64,000 nucleotides of DNA from Skeletonema tropicum (lineage: Eukaryota > Bacillariophyta > Thalassiosirophyceae > Thalassiosirales > Thalassiosiraceae): NCBI GenBank assembly GCA_037178625.1, contig CM074128.1, forward strand, positions 4,836,001-4,900,000, given 5' to 3'. Shown one piece after another: positions 10,321-21,037 of the stretch. The first letter of the stretch is position 1. Each line of letters starts with the position of its first letter. Both the position numbers and the translations under genes were made by a program. Under the pieces are notes generated by a model. The model worked only from the letters and a program-made list of their open reading frames with translations. It made no database searches and was not told where the DNA came from.

Positions 10321-12949
10321 TACGAGAATAAGGGACGAACAAATGTACGAGCCGTGACTACCAAGGCATAACGAAATACTCCATAGCATCTTACCAATGA
10401 GGAGTCCAGAGTGAAGGACGATTGAACAACATGGTGAAAACAATGCGCACTGAACTGGAGACGGGTTGACATCCAAGACCGGGAGACACTCGATATGATC
10501 AAGAATAGGGGCAGCAATACCTCGTGTAGACCAATAATTGAATGTCAAGCAGGGGAGAATATTGATACTTGACATTCCCAATATGGCACAGAAGAGGCAG
10601 ATAAAAGAGATGACATAGACGAGGCAGATAAACGAGACAGAGAAGAGACAGAGAAGAAGAGGCAGATAAAAGAGATGGCATAGACGAGGCAGATAAGAGA
10701 GACAGAGACCAATGTAACAAGGAGTTGCCCTCATAACAGTTGCTAATGATGCTCACGCTAATCATAGTGCAAGACGTGAAGGTACATATGACACTACTGA
10801 TGAATGTGGATTAAACGCCAGATGTCAAGCTAGGAAGAACGTGATGCACGTCTTATCACCCGACATAATGGCAGAGGAAATCAACGAGGTAGTACAGACC
10901 AAGATATCGGCAGAAGAGCGCAAATGAAGAAATGATGTTGAAGAACGCCTTGGGCCTTGGTCGGGTCGAATGGAAGCAACATGAGAAAGATTGGATGACC
11001 CACAGAGCGGCTATATAGCATCAAGTTGACCTTGTATCGTGATAACTATGGTGTGAACACCGTGATACCTTACATGGGCATAATTGCGTTAGCAGAGCAG
11101 AGCAAAACATTTCCGACAAGCCGACTCGATAGCTTAGTGATTATTGTCAGTGAGTTTCATGAAACTAGGACGTTAAGACCACGCGTAGTACCCGCAGTTG
11201 AGGTGACTGCTGACAATACTTGAGAGCAATTGCATGACAAGCACTGCGGGAGCGCCCTAACACATTTGGAGACGATTCTAGATGCATCGACAACGAGCCT
11301 TCTTAGTATGAGACGACAACAACAACTAGACTTTGCATCGACTTACTTGTAGTAGGACACTCAGACCAGGGATCGCAAATTCATATTATCAAACGATACT
11401 GGAGCTGCAAATGAGTTTGAATATATCAGGCGAGACCAATCTCAAACGGCACGAGAAGGTCTGACAGAGTACGGGGTGCCATCGATAGGTTATCGTGGAC
11501 GGTTAGATGCCGATTGTGGTAGACGGAGTAAAGCCACCACAGACTTCATGAGACTGATTCGACCAATCACCAACTCGACCAACAAAAGACTCGGCATACG
11601 GGGAGAATATGAGTGATATACCTCGCTCGTGATGCTGAAACACGAGATATAGGCCAGGCTAATGCGAGTTGAACTAGAGGCGCACTGGACAATTTGATGC
11701 ACAAATGTAAATGACTGGAACGAGGCGATATGACCGACTTAAACGAGGCGATATAACCACGACAACAAGAGACCGACTTAAAGATGTAGAGATATGCGAG
11801 AGGTGATGAGGCAATAGCAGGAGAGCCAACACCAACATACCAAGGAAGTCACACGCTAACTCTGGAAGCACGACATCCCACATGTTACACAAGCAATACA
11901 GGCGACACATATCGGAACATAGAAGAGGTTGCGAGGAAATGATTCCTTGAACAGCCAGACGCATCATTGCCGCGAATAGAACAGCCAGGCGCATCAAGGT
12001 TTGGGCTCATAAAACAGCACAGATACAGATCCAGATCCGTCACCCACGGGACAATGCCTACCTCATCTACATAACTGCCATTAGACGTACCGGCCACCGA
12101 TTTTTGTATGGGCAACGCACGCTTGAATTTAAGTGAGAACGTGGCTCGAAGCTAGAATCACTTGAGATAGTGAAGATAAAGGGAATGAAGTGAAGACTCG
12201 TCACTATGCGCAACATGATTTACAACGTACAGAACTATGCTTGCCAAAGGTGTATACAGGATGAAGAGTCACTCTCAAGACACGCGATTAGGGACACCAT
12301 CCATCGTCCATTATGAGATAATATCGATCGACGTAGATGACATCCTACCAAGAACCAAGAACCCGAACGAGGTGATGATTAAGCTCTGAGAGAATAACAA
12401 ACGACCTCGGGCAGGAAGAAGGACATGGCAAGAGCCTCTGAGACAACACGACGAATGAGAAGGAGGAGAGAGAACTCAATCAATTAAGTATCCAGAACGC
12501 TAGAACTAGACACCGGACTAAAGCGGTGAAAGAGGTAAAGATACCAGCAACCCATTTCTGTACGACGATCAATTCTGACTTGGACCGTCTCTACGATGTG
12601 GTCAAAGCACCTCGTGACACTCGGGCATACAGAACCGCGATGCATATGAGGAGTTACATTAAAAGGATGTACATTGAAAGGTATTTACGTTTACGGGGAG
12701 ACCGTAGAGGCTAGTGAAGATTGATCCAGCCGGTATGTAGGGATCATTTTGACCGCACTTCGTCTTGGACACCTCGAAAGCTGTTTACGGAATTATACGT
12801 TACCTGGATAGGTATCCAGATAGGAGACTTGCTATGTATACAATACATGTCGAAGAAGCCCCAAAGCATAGCACAGATTGGAAGGATTTTTTGAGAAACG
12901 AATCGCGACAGCATGGTAAGTGAGTTTAAGTGCAAGGCGCTTCTCAGAA

Positions 12950-13215
12950 TCGGTATTTCGTCTTAGTCAACATCACTTCACAACTTCATTCATCACAATT
13001 AGGAACAGGTCCAGTGCGACATAAGCATGACGTGCTTTGCGATACACAACAATCTTATTGAAATTGCTCTTTTGGCCAAATGTATCATCCTTCTTCTGTT
13101 GAGCCCGCTTGCATGCTTTCTCAATAAATTTTGCTCCACTAATATCTTTCACCGCATCTTGGGTCTCCCGGTTAAATTCTCTGGTAGCTGGTAGGCATTT
13201 CTTACGCGTATATTG
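12950..13215 (-). pseudogene. Relic of an unknown coding sequence (partial)
   Basis: On the minus strand the stretch from about 13203 down to about 12985 reads open for roughly 75 codons and ends at a stop. It contains phrases such as TREFNRETQDAVKDISG, IEKACKRAQQKKDDTFG and NKIVVYRKARHAYVALD, which look like real protein rather than noise. A stop lies just upstream and no Met begins the frame. Its 3' half, with about 85 further bp of downstream sequence, recurs at 14318-14457 with coding-type substitutions (for example YRKARHAYVALD against YHKARHAYVALD). I do not recognise the family. It is probably the C-terminal remnant of a repeated or mobile-element gene. Confidence 0.45.
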
Positions 13216-13298
13216 ATCGTCTTACTCAATACTCTGGCTCCATCCCGTCGTCTCACGAGAGACGAGCGAGCCTTATTTTGCTGATCATATGCGAAAGT

Positions 13299-13316
13299 CC
13301 ACTAGACGTCTAGTGG
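13299..13316. other. 18-bp perfect palindrome next to an A-box-like word
   Basis: CCACTAGACGTCTAGTGG is a perfect palindrome. It runs directly into TAGTGGCGCAGTGGT, which fits the A-box consensus of tRNA-type RNA polymerase III promoters. No matching B box is seen at tRNA distance, so it is not called as a tRNA. Confidence 0.5.
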
Positions 13317-13994
13317 CGCAGTGGTCGTCTCATGGTGTTTCATTATCTATTGCTTTTCCTTAAACTAGACAAATTCCTTTTGACAATATTGCACCGTTAT
13401 ATTATCATCTCCTCTGCTGTACGTCGCTTTGGAGGAGTATCTTTTTGCTACGTGGATAGACACATACGAATTAGGACAGTGTCATTCTATTGACAAAGCG
13501 AACAGAGAGTTGCTCCTACCATATTCATTCTTACGTTGCTCTCAAAGAGGGTGATACACGCATACACGCCGCTCGATCGTCGCTGCCAATTGCACTCTCA
13601 AACCAAACACATTCTTTTGATTTATATATTCAAACTCGTACTAAATATTCTCGGCGTACAAACGTTGTTGCTTGAATTTTTGTGTAAACATCACTCTCTA
13701 CTCTACTCGATCTAACAAAATAACAGTCACACGTGTTTGTGTGGTGACAGTTAACAGTTAGTACACCACCGCAAGGTTGGACAGCCCTTCTTGTGTTGTC
13801 ATCAAAATTGCACAGAAAGAATTGCCATCATTCTCCATTCTCCCTCATGAAAAATTGGAAGACCAGAGAGACAACGAGCATCTTTGGAAGTAAGAGGCGT
13901 CGTCAAGGAGTCGGCTACTATGGTACTTATGGTAACAGGTAACAGATGATGGTAACGCTTGTTGCTTGTAGCTGTTGCTGTTTCAATTTGAAAG

Positions 13995-14117
13995 TTCAAG
14001 AAAGTTTCAGTCATCTTTCGGTCATCTTTCGGTCATCTTTCGGTCATCTTTCAGAATCCGAAAGATGACCGAAAGATGACCGAAAGATGACCGAAAGATG
14101 CCTGAAACTTTCTTGAA
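13995..14117. repeat. Large inverted repeat built from an 11-bp tandem unit
   Basis: The left arm (13995-14053) begins TTCAAGAAAGTTTCAG and continues with four copies of TCATCTTTCGG. The right arm (14058-14117) is the reverse complement: four copies of the complementary unit followed by CTGAAACTTTCTTGAAG. The arms of about 59 bases differ at only about one internal position, and the loop is about four bases. It would form a very stable hairpin or cruciform. No gene overlaps it with support. Confidence 0.95.
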
Positions 14118-14317
14118 GTTTTTTTAGAATGCAGGTCGATCGGGCATATGTAGATCAATGGAACTTTATCACGCTTCGCGGATGGTGACGAATACGAAGA
14201 AGTGGTGTCCCGAGCTAACCAAGCTACCAAAAGCCGTACTGCACAAACCTTGAACCTTGGGAAGCTCCGACACAAGTGCTGTGTTGATTGGGTGCGTGTG
14301 ACAGTTTCTGAACATCA

Positions 14318-14457
14318 TCTTCTCAGAATCGGTATTTTGTCTTAGTCAACATCACTTTACAAATCACAATTTAGGAACAGGTCAAGTGCGACATAGGCAT
14401 GACGTGCCTTGTGATACACAACAATCTTATTGAAATTGCACTTTTGGTTAAATGTAC
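14318..14457. repeat. Second copy of the 12.95 kb repeat
   Basis: From CTTCTCAGAATCGGTATTTTGTC to the word TTGAAATTGC followed by CTTTTGG, this stretch matches 12937-13075 with scattered changes and a small deletion. It joins the satellite unit directly at about 14457, so two repeat families abut here. Confidence 0.85.
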
Positions 14458-14880
14458 TAGACAAGCACATTAGCACTGCTCAGACGGCTGGCGTGCGTAG
14501 AAGCGATGCTACAGTCTCGTAGCGTAGCTGATCTCAAAGGTCCAGTGTGGGCTGGCCAGCATCTCAAGCTACAAAAACGCACCTATCGTCGTGAATATGC
14601 GAATGAGCCGCTTCTAGTGTCCCATTATAGTCGGCGGCAATACTAGACAAGCACATTAGCACTGCTCAGACGGCTGGCCTTTGTATTTGTAGAAGTGATG
14701 CTACAGTCTTTTAGTGCAGCTGATCTAAGAGGTCCAGTGTGGGCTGGCCAGCAGCATTGCATCCTCCCGAATCGTATCTATTGTCGTGAATATGCGAATG
14801 AGCCGCTTCTTGTGTCCCATTATAGTCAGCGGCAATACTAGACAAGCACATTAGCACTGCTCAGACGGCTGGACTTCTAC
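14457..14880. repeat. Satellite block, about 2.3 units
   Basis: The landmark ACTAGACAAGCACATTAG appears at about 14458, 14643 and 14838. Units here are diverged from those at 1-1380: they carry GTGTGGGCTGGCCAGCA and GTGAATATGCGAATGAGCC where the first array has GGCCAGCAGCACC and AAATATGGGCATGA. The two blocks are therefore subfamilies of one satellite. Confidence 0.9.
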
Positions 14881-15079
14881 TCTTGTGGGCACAAGATGTG
14901 TGATGTCATTTATTTACCTGCGTGGCGAGATAGAAGCTTTATTCATCACGTCACACAACACTTGAATACTCAGCGAGGGCGAATAAGAAGCGAACACACA
15001 AAGAAGTACGTTACTCCATTGCAATCGCTTGCATCAAATTATTAATCTGTACGGTTCAGCAACTTTTACTACTTAAGCA

Positions 15080-16039
15080 ATGAGATTTAATTCCATCGCC
15101 ATCCTTCAAGTTGCTGCCGTAGCGGTTGCAGAATTTCAAAGTTCGAATGCCTTCGTTACTCCTGCATCTGCACGTCAATACAGCAACGCTGTAAACCGGA
15201 ATGAACTTCGAGCTGAAACGATTTCTGCCGAAACTACATCATCGACCGATACCACAGTAGCGAAACCTTCGACGGCAAAGAAGGTATCTAAATCACCAAT
15301 TTTTGAATATCTCAAATTTGATGGTGCTCCAACATTCGATGTAATTGAAAAAACCAAGGCATACGTCGCATCTCAACAACTTGGTGAGAATGGCGCCGAT
15401 AAAGAACTATACGACGAAGATTATGTCTTACGTGGACCAGTGATCGGTCCAATCAACCGTGAAGATTTGTTCGGGAGTCAAAATGGGTTAGGGTTGAAAG
15501 CTGCATTCCCAAATGTCGAAATCGACACATTCGGATACACAATTGACCCAGAAAATCCCTATCGTTGCTTTTACTTCCAGAGATGGAGAGCGGTACATGA
15601 AAATGATTTGGATGCATATGGTGACATCTACCCTGCAACTGGAACTGAAGCCGAAATGCCTGTCAGTGTCTTTAGTGTTGTTTGGACACCACAAGAGAAA
15701 ATCATTTATGAACAAGTTGGAGCTGTTGTAGATCGTCTCGAAGGTACGTGGTTATTTGGCAATCTATATAGCATCGTTTGCTCTTCATAATAACTCCTTT
15801 TCTAACGGTCCTAACCTAATGTCCTCGAAGGGAACACTCAAGGAAAGGCGGCAGTGTTCGGGCTGTTGCATCATGCTGGGTTAAAATTGAATGCAAGCCC
15901 AGGCGATGGTGTCTTTGCCTTCATTCAGAGATTAGGTCATGTAATTGGTGGAAGAGGAAGGAGTTGGTCCAGGAAAAACGATGTTCCCGGATGGTGGGTA
16001 AGCAAGTCAAAAGGAGCTGATGCTTCTGACCAGTGGTAA
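15080..16039 (+). CDS. Predicted plastid protein with an NTF2/SnoaL-like fold
   Basis: Exons 15080-15743 and 15831-16039 join in phase to 290 aa across an 87-bp GT-AG intron. The N-terminus has a hydrophobic signal (IAILQVAAVAVAEFQ) followed by SSNA-FVTPAS, a good match to the ASAFAP motif of plastid-bound proteins in algae with complex plastids, then a Ser/Thr-rich transit-like stretch. The core has the order seen in SnoaL/NTF2-like polyketide-cyclase folds: helix, YDEDYVLRGPVIGPINREDLFG, NVEIDTFGYTIDPENPYRCFYFQRWRAVH, then SVFSVVWTPQEKIIYEQVGAVVDRLEGN. The C-terminal part ends in basic, Trp-rich sequence. Substrate unknown; the family assignment rests on pattern only. Confidence 0.72.
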
Positions 16040-16332
16040 AAAGGCTTCGCTTCCAATTATCCGGAATTGAAAAGTAGATCAACATATTTTTATGTCCTGA
16101 GTTTCTTTTGAGCTAACCGACCTCAAGACAAACTTCTCAAACCCTCTTCGATGACTGAGTTCAATTATGTTGTTTTGAAGACTCTCAGTCACTATTCAAA
16201 GAGGCGGGGGCGGGCACATCTAATAGATCCTGCTTTTTGCAACACAGCTAGAACCAACACAGTCAAAATAGGAGGAGAAGATACGTAAGAAATGAAGTTC
16301 TCCTTGAAATGATGGTGTAATGAGTTCGTTTA

Positions 16333-17613
16333 TCACTTCCCTTTAATGCAATCTATCTTGTGTCCAGCCTTCCAGTGTTGCACCTGGCACTCCTTTCCAC
16401 AGTACCACGCTCCTTTACATCGTGAACATCGCATAAATGAAGAACATCTTGCCTCCTTCCAGCAGTTAACGCAATGACTCTTTGCCTGATTCTCTAATTT
16501 CGATATGAATTCTAACTCATCATGTGACACTTGCGACAAATCCCCTTCAAGCACCTTGCGAGTCCAGAATATGGATTTTGGGATGGGACTATGCCCAGGA
16601 ATTTCCAAGATCCTTTCATACTGCTCACAACCAAGCTCAAATAATGCTGTCGAAAAACAGTAGGCGAAAAGTTTGCATTGGCTGTCTGCGAGTTTTTCTT
16701 CATCTTTCAAGCTTTTTCCGTAGTAATGCTTTCCAAGGATCAATGATTTGGCTAGGCCACATCCACCGTTCATAAACAAAGCTCCCAGCAAACCGCAAGC
16801 ATTTGCATCACCCTGACTCGCTGCAAGCGTGATATAATGAAGATATCCCTCATCATCCTTCTGTCTGCTGTAAGCATCGGCCAAATAATACTGTGCAAAT
16901 TGATTTCCAAGATCTGCCGCCTCTTTTAAATAATACACATATCTCGTTTCGTCCCGATCAGGTGAAAACAACGACATCGCAATCTCCGGTAATGCATCTG
17001 GATCACGCTGATCGGCAGCTTGTTTGAAGAAGTCCAATCCCTTTTCTTTATTGAGTGGAAAGCCGAACTTTTTACCCGTCATTTCAAATGAGTACCAATT
17101 TCCAATCTGATTCTGCGCCCATGCCCTCCCTCTGTTAGCATGCTTCAATACCTTGGCTCCCACTTTCTTATAGTCGCCTGATATGTCTTCTCGACAAAGA
17201 GGGCATTTGCCATGATACATCGTATCAAATCCTTCTTTCTTACCATTGGCTTCGCGGTCATCGGCGCACTGAACGCATGTGAAACCACCGCAGCATTAGA
17301 ATCGAGAAATTGTCTTGGAATTCATGTGCTTAATTGTTTCGAGACATATGGGACAATCCTCAGAATTGAGAGGAGGATGCAGTTCGTCTTGAAGACGGAC
17401 AATGGCAGCCACTCGCTTAGATTCCAGTAGGATCTCGAGTTGCTCTTCGTTGTCCGAGAGCTCTTTGATAAGTTGTGCCCTTGCTCTGGTCTCTGGTGAT
17501 GCAAGACCAGTTTTACCAACTATGCTCATTAGCGAGGGAAGATCAGCAATTGCTGCCTTCTGAGAAGAAATTTTCTCCCGCAGCTGCTGCTCATTATTAT
17601 CGTCATCGGCCAT
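16333..17613 (-). pseudogene. RING-Sel1-MYND protein with an internal TAA stop
   Basis: Reading from 17613, the frame gives MADDDNNEQQ, a helical region, then the first half of a RING finger (CPICLETIKHMNSKTISRF), then TAA at 17296-17298. The same frame continues without shift as CCGGFTC, CPLCREDI, several Sel1-type repeats (AQNQIGNWY, AQYYLADAYSR, ACGLLGALFMNGG) and a C-terminal MYND zinc finger (CVNC, CSRC, WYCGKECQVQHWKAGHKIDC). In the paralogue at 18.1-19.2 kb the stop position is Tyr (TAT), so one base change explains it. The total would be 426 codons. Without readthrough only a short N-terminal piece is made. Zinc ligands elsewhere are intact, which argues for a recent event. Confidence 0.85.
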
Positions 17614-17654
17614 GCAGGAATATAAAACTTGTCAAACTGTCAGATAATGTCCAC

Positions 17655-17940
17655 TCATTTATCAGAGAGGAATTTGCTCTTGATGCAATCGATTTCGTGT
17701 TGCATTTGACATTCCTTTCCACAGTACCACGCTCCTAAACATCGTACACAACTTTTGAGTGAAGAACATCCTACCTTCGTCCTGCAGTTTGCGCAATGAC
17801 CCTTATCTGGTTCTAATACCTGCTATCACTTTTGTCGCAGCTTCTTTGTCATTTGACGGTTCTTCGTGAAGTGCTTTGCGAGTTTATTCTATCACGCTCC
17901 TAAACATACATAGTGGACGTCGCTTAAGTGAAGAGTTCTA
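17655..17940 (-). pseudogene. C-terminal fragments of further RING-Sel1-MYND copies
   Basis: On the minus strand, 17890-17820 reads RKALHEEPSNDKEAATK, matching the linker before the MYND finger in the neighbours. From about 17805 to 17650, in another frame, a whole MYND finger reads GHCANCRTKVGCSSLKSCVR and on to GAWYCGKECQMQHEIDC, with all zinc ligands kept but a six-residue deletion before the last His. Around 17890-17940 a further short MYND piece is detectable. No N-terminal half exists, so these are decayed duplicates. Confidence 0.75.
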
Positions 17941-17949
17941 CTTCCAAAT

Positions 17950-19201
17950 CCTCATTATTTGCTCTTGATGCAATCTATCTTGTGCCCAGCTTTCCAGTGT
18001 TGCACTTGACAATCCTTTCCACAGTACCACGCTCCTAAATATCGTGCACATCGCATAAATGAAGAGCATCCTTCCTCCTTCCTGCAGTTTGCGCAGTGAC
18101 CCTTTATCTGTTTCTCAAAACGTGATATCAAACCGGTGACGATTTTCCGTTCAGTGCTTTGCGAGCCCAGAATACAGATTTTGGGATTGGACTATGGCCA
18201 GGTATTTCCAATTCTCCTTCATATCGCTTCCAACCAAGTTCATACAAAGTAGAGGATAGCAAGTTGGTGAGTACTGGATTGATCGATCCTTTAGCACTTT
18301 CGATATATTTTTCTGAGTAATGCTTTGCAAGGATCAATGATTCAGTCAGACCGTATTCAGCACCATAGAAACAATGCCCCAACGAGTGGTAAGCTTCTAT
18401 AAAGCCCTGACTCGCTGCAAGTGTGAAGTAATGAAGAGCCTTCTTGTAGTCGCCGTTCCTGAAATAACAATTTTCAGCCAGATGCTGTTGTGCATTTGGT
18501 TGTCCAAGATCCGCTGCCTCTTTCATCAATTTCATTTTTTTGTCGCTGTCGTTTGTCTCTGTGGCCGCCATCCAGTACAACGCCTCTGAATAACGTTGAT
18601 CTGCGGCGTGTTTGATAAACTTCATTCCCTTCCCTTTATCTAAAGGAAAGCCGTACTGTGCACCCGCTTTAGTCCAATAACATTTTCCAATCTGCATCTG
18701 CGCCCATGCCCTCCCTCTGTTTGCATGTTCCAGCACCATTGTTCCGAATTCGTTACAATCATCGGGAAACTCCTCTCGACAAAGAGGACATTTGTCACGA
18801 TACATCATATCAAATCCTTCTTTTTCACAATTGGCTTCGCGTTCCTCGTGACACTTATTGCATGTGAAACCGCCGCAGCAATAAAATCGAGTAATTGTCT
18901 TGGAAGTCACGTGCTTGATTGTTTCCAGGCATATGGGGCAATCCTCAGAGTCTTCAGGAGGATGCAGTTCGTCCTGAATACGGACAACAGCAGCCACCCG
19001 CTTAGATTCCATTAGTAGCTCGAGCCGTTCTTCATTGTCCGCGAGCTCTTTGATAAATTGCGCCCTTGCTTTCGTCTCTGGCGACGCAAGGCCCGTTGCA
19101 TGAATTAGAAACGATAGCGAGGGAAGAGTAGCAATTGAAATTGCTGCCTTCTGCGAAGCAATCTCCTCCCGCAGCTGCTGCTCTTTATCGTCATCGGCCA
19201 T
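17950..19201 (-). pseudogene. RING-Sel1-MYND paralogue, frameshifted before its MYND finger
   Basis: The main frame runs from ATG at 19201 (MADDDKEQQ) to a stop at 18128 (357 aa). It contains an intact RING-type finger (CPICLETIKH, FYCCGGFTCNKC, CPLCREEF) and Sel1-like repeats (AQMQIGKCYW, AQQHLAENCY, AYHSLGHCFYG). The MYND finger expected next lies in another frame at about 18115-17955: GHCANCRKEEGCSSFMRCAR then GAWYCGKDCQVQHWKAGHKIDC. A frame slip around 18128-18150 separates them, and one MYND ligand (second Cys of CSRC) is Tyr. Either the protein has lost MYND function and ends at 18128, or the gene is decaying. RING-Sel1 proteins generally act as ubiquitin ligases or scaffolds. Confidence 0.8.
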
Positions 19202-21037
19202 GGTCCTGTCTATTATCTCCCGCAAGAGAGCTCTTTTTTCTTTTTGGGAATCCAAATCCCAATTTTCATTCCCACGTAGGAATTAATATCTGAAGAGGCG
19301 CCAAACAACATCATTAGCTTAGCATTATAGACACTTCCATCACTATAGCTGTCTCATCTCCTCGACTCCGTCAAATTGATTCCTACGTATATGTCATACA
19401 ATATAGATAACGGCACTCCCTTTCCGCCGAAATTAGAAAAATAAAATATTTCACAAAAAATCCCGCCTCTTTTGCTCCATGCAGATTTCGCAGCAAAAAC
19501 ATCATCACACATCATGAGGAAGTGAACCAAAACACCATGTTGATGGCATAGCGGTAAAAATCGTATCTCCTGAAGTACACAGATTTGCATTTCGTGCTAT
19601 ATAACTGTATGCAGCTGAAGCTATGAGGAAACTTTCTGGCTAGGCCACGTAATGCACTTTTTGGTACCCCATCTAAGCGTCACATGAGAAAAAGTCAACC
19701 AGAAGAAGCCGAATCTCCCGATGTGTCGTCCGATACTACGCCTGTAACACCTCGGAGATCGTCCTCTCTCCGCCAATTATCACCGCTACTTCTACATATA
19801 GACATCTAGTGTCGGTGTGGTTCATTGTTAGTGACTTCATATGGCCATAGCACTCCGTCGGGCACCAACATTGCTGCTACACATCACATCATCAATTACA
19901 AACAAATGTCACCCATTTCGTTGTTCTATTCCGACCTCTAATCATGACGAGACAACTAAACACGACAAATGAGCTCTCAATAATATGTAAGGATCGCTTT
20001 GTACCGTGAAGTTGACAATTGAGATCGATTTCACTGCCTACACCACCATCGGCGAACTCAGCCTTGGTATCACCATCGCCCAACACATGGCCATTCCTCG
20101 AACAAATTCCAATGGATTCGTTATTCAAATCAACATTACCATCTGACAACAATGACACAACAACTATTGTATTTGATTGAAGAGATAAGGTCGTAGTTGG
20201 GTGACTCGTAGTTCGATTAGGGTGGAATAGGTGCACATTTTGTCTCCGAAGAAGGCTATTGTTACGGCGCTACATTGAATTGATCGGAGTGGAATCTTCA
20301 ACGACTTGTTAAGGCCCTTTGGTTTCAATGAAGTAATGTTCGACGGATAGAGCTGCATATGATCACTACTGACATCATTGGAATGCACAAAGTGATTCTC
20401 TTGTAGTAGATGGATGTGCATACAGAAGTGTTTGTGTTGAATGACAAGGATCTGTGGGCCTCATAAATTATTATTACCGCATTAAAAAGATGCAAACATT
20501 CTTTTCATAACTCTACAAGCGTTATTTTAGCAGTGTTTGGTGTCGTTAGTGCCGAAATATTTGTTATAACACCATCGTTCATTGCTCATGAGAGTTGAGG
20601 ATACACATTCATGTGCACAAATTGGCTTTTATTTTACATCATTTGTAAAAATTAGTACATATAAAGTTGCTACATGCAATCATATGTGTCTATATAAACG
20701 TCTCGAGCATTGTATCTTTTATATAACGGCACCACGCTTAGTACAGTACGCTACTCGGGCGGAAATCCCATGGTGGTGATGTGCTCGATGATCGTTGGCG
20801 CCACTTTGGTACCGCTTCTTGGACGATTCCTACGTAGACAAAAAAATCCACGTCATGGAGTCAAGGAGATGAGACAGCTATATCATAATATCACTTACTG
20901 TTGTCGATGGTTTGCTGATGCGTCTCATGTGACGAAGATAAGAGAATAGTACCGCCGATAAGATTGAGCAGATTGCGTAGAGAGTCTCTTCGATTACTTG
21001 TTATTGACTTCTCAGCATCAAACACATCATAATAATC
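19202..21037. other. 1.8 kb intergenic with a distant inverted pair
   Basis: No convincing gene. The word ATAGCTGTCTCATCTCCT-GACTCC at about 19344-19370 recurs inverted at about 20862-20890 (GGAGTC-AGGAGATGAGACAGCTAT), followed in both arms by a CCTACGTA word. The 1.5 kb between could be an old inverted-repeat element, but the arms are short and I see no coding remnant. A 27-bp word at 19274-19300 is shared with 44305-44331. Confidence 0.4.

Larger units (their letters stand above)
7204..12930. other. 5.7 kb gene-poor, purine-rich tract of small duplications
   Basis: No frame in this tract shows a recognisable protein. The plus strand is rich in purines (AGAGAG, GAGGCAGATAA and similar), so the longest frames (up to 171 codons) are on the minus strand and are low-complexity Leu/Ser/Phe artefacts. 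The tract is a mosaic of short nearby duplications of 20-60 bp: 7765-7872, 7990-8160, 8340-8425, 9105-9141, 10125-10215, 10230-10320, 10590-10700, 11720-11780 and 11945-12000. Many units are self-complementary. I cannot tell whether it is a degenerate mobile element, a long noncoding RNA locus or chromosomal structural DNA. Confidence 0.6.

Noticed and set aside
10219..10734. 171-codon minus-strand frame
   Set aside because: Low-complexity Leu/Ser/Phe sequence produced by purine-rich plus-strand DNA and local duplications; no family resemblance.
13299..13375. tRNA gene starting at the 18-bp palindrome
   Set aside because: Good A-box word but no B box or cloverleaf downstream.
18128..19255. 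Start of the RING-Sel1 gene at 19255
   Set aside because: That codon is TTG; the first ATG is at 19201 and matches the MADDD start of the paralogue.
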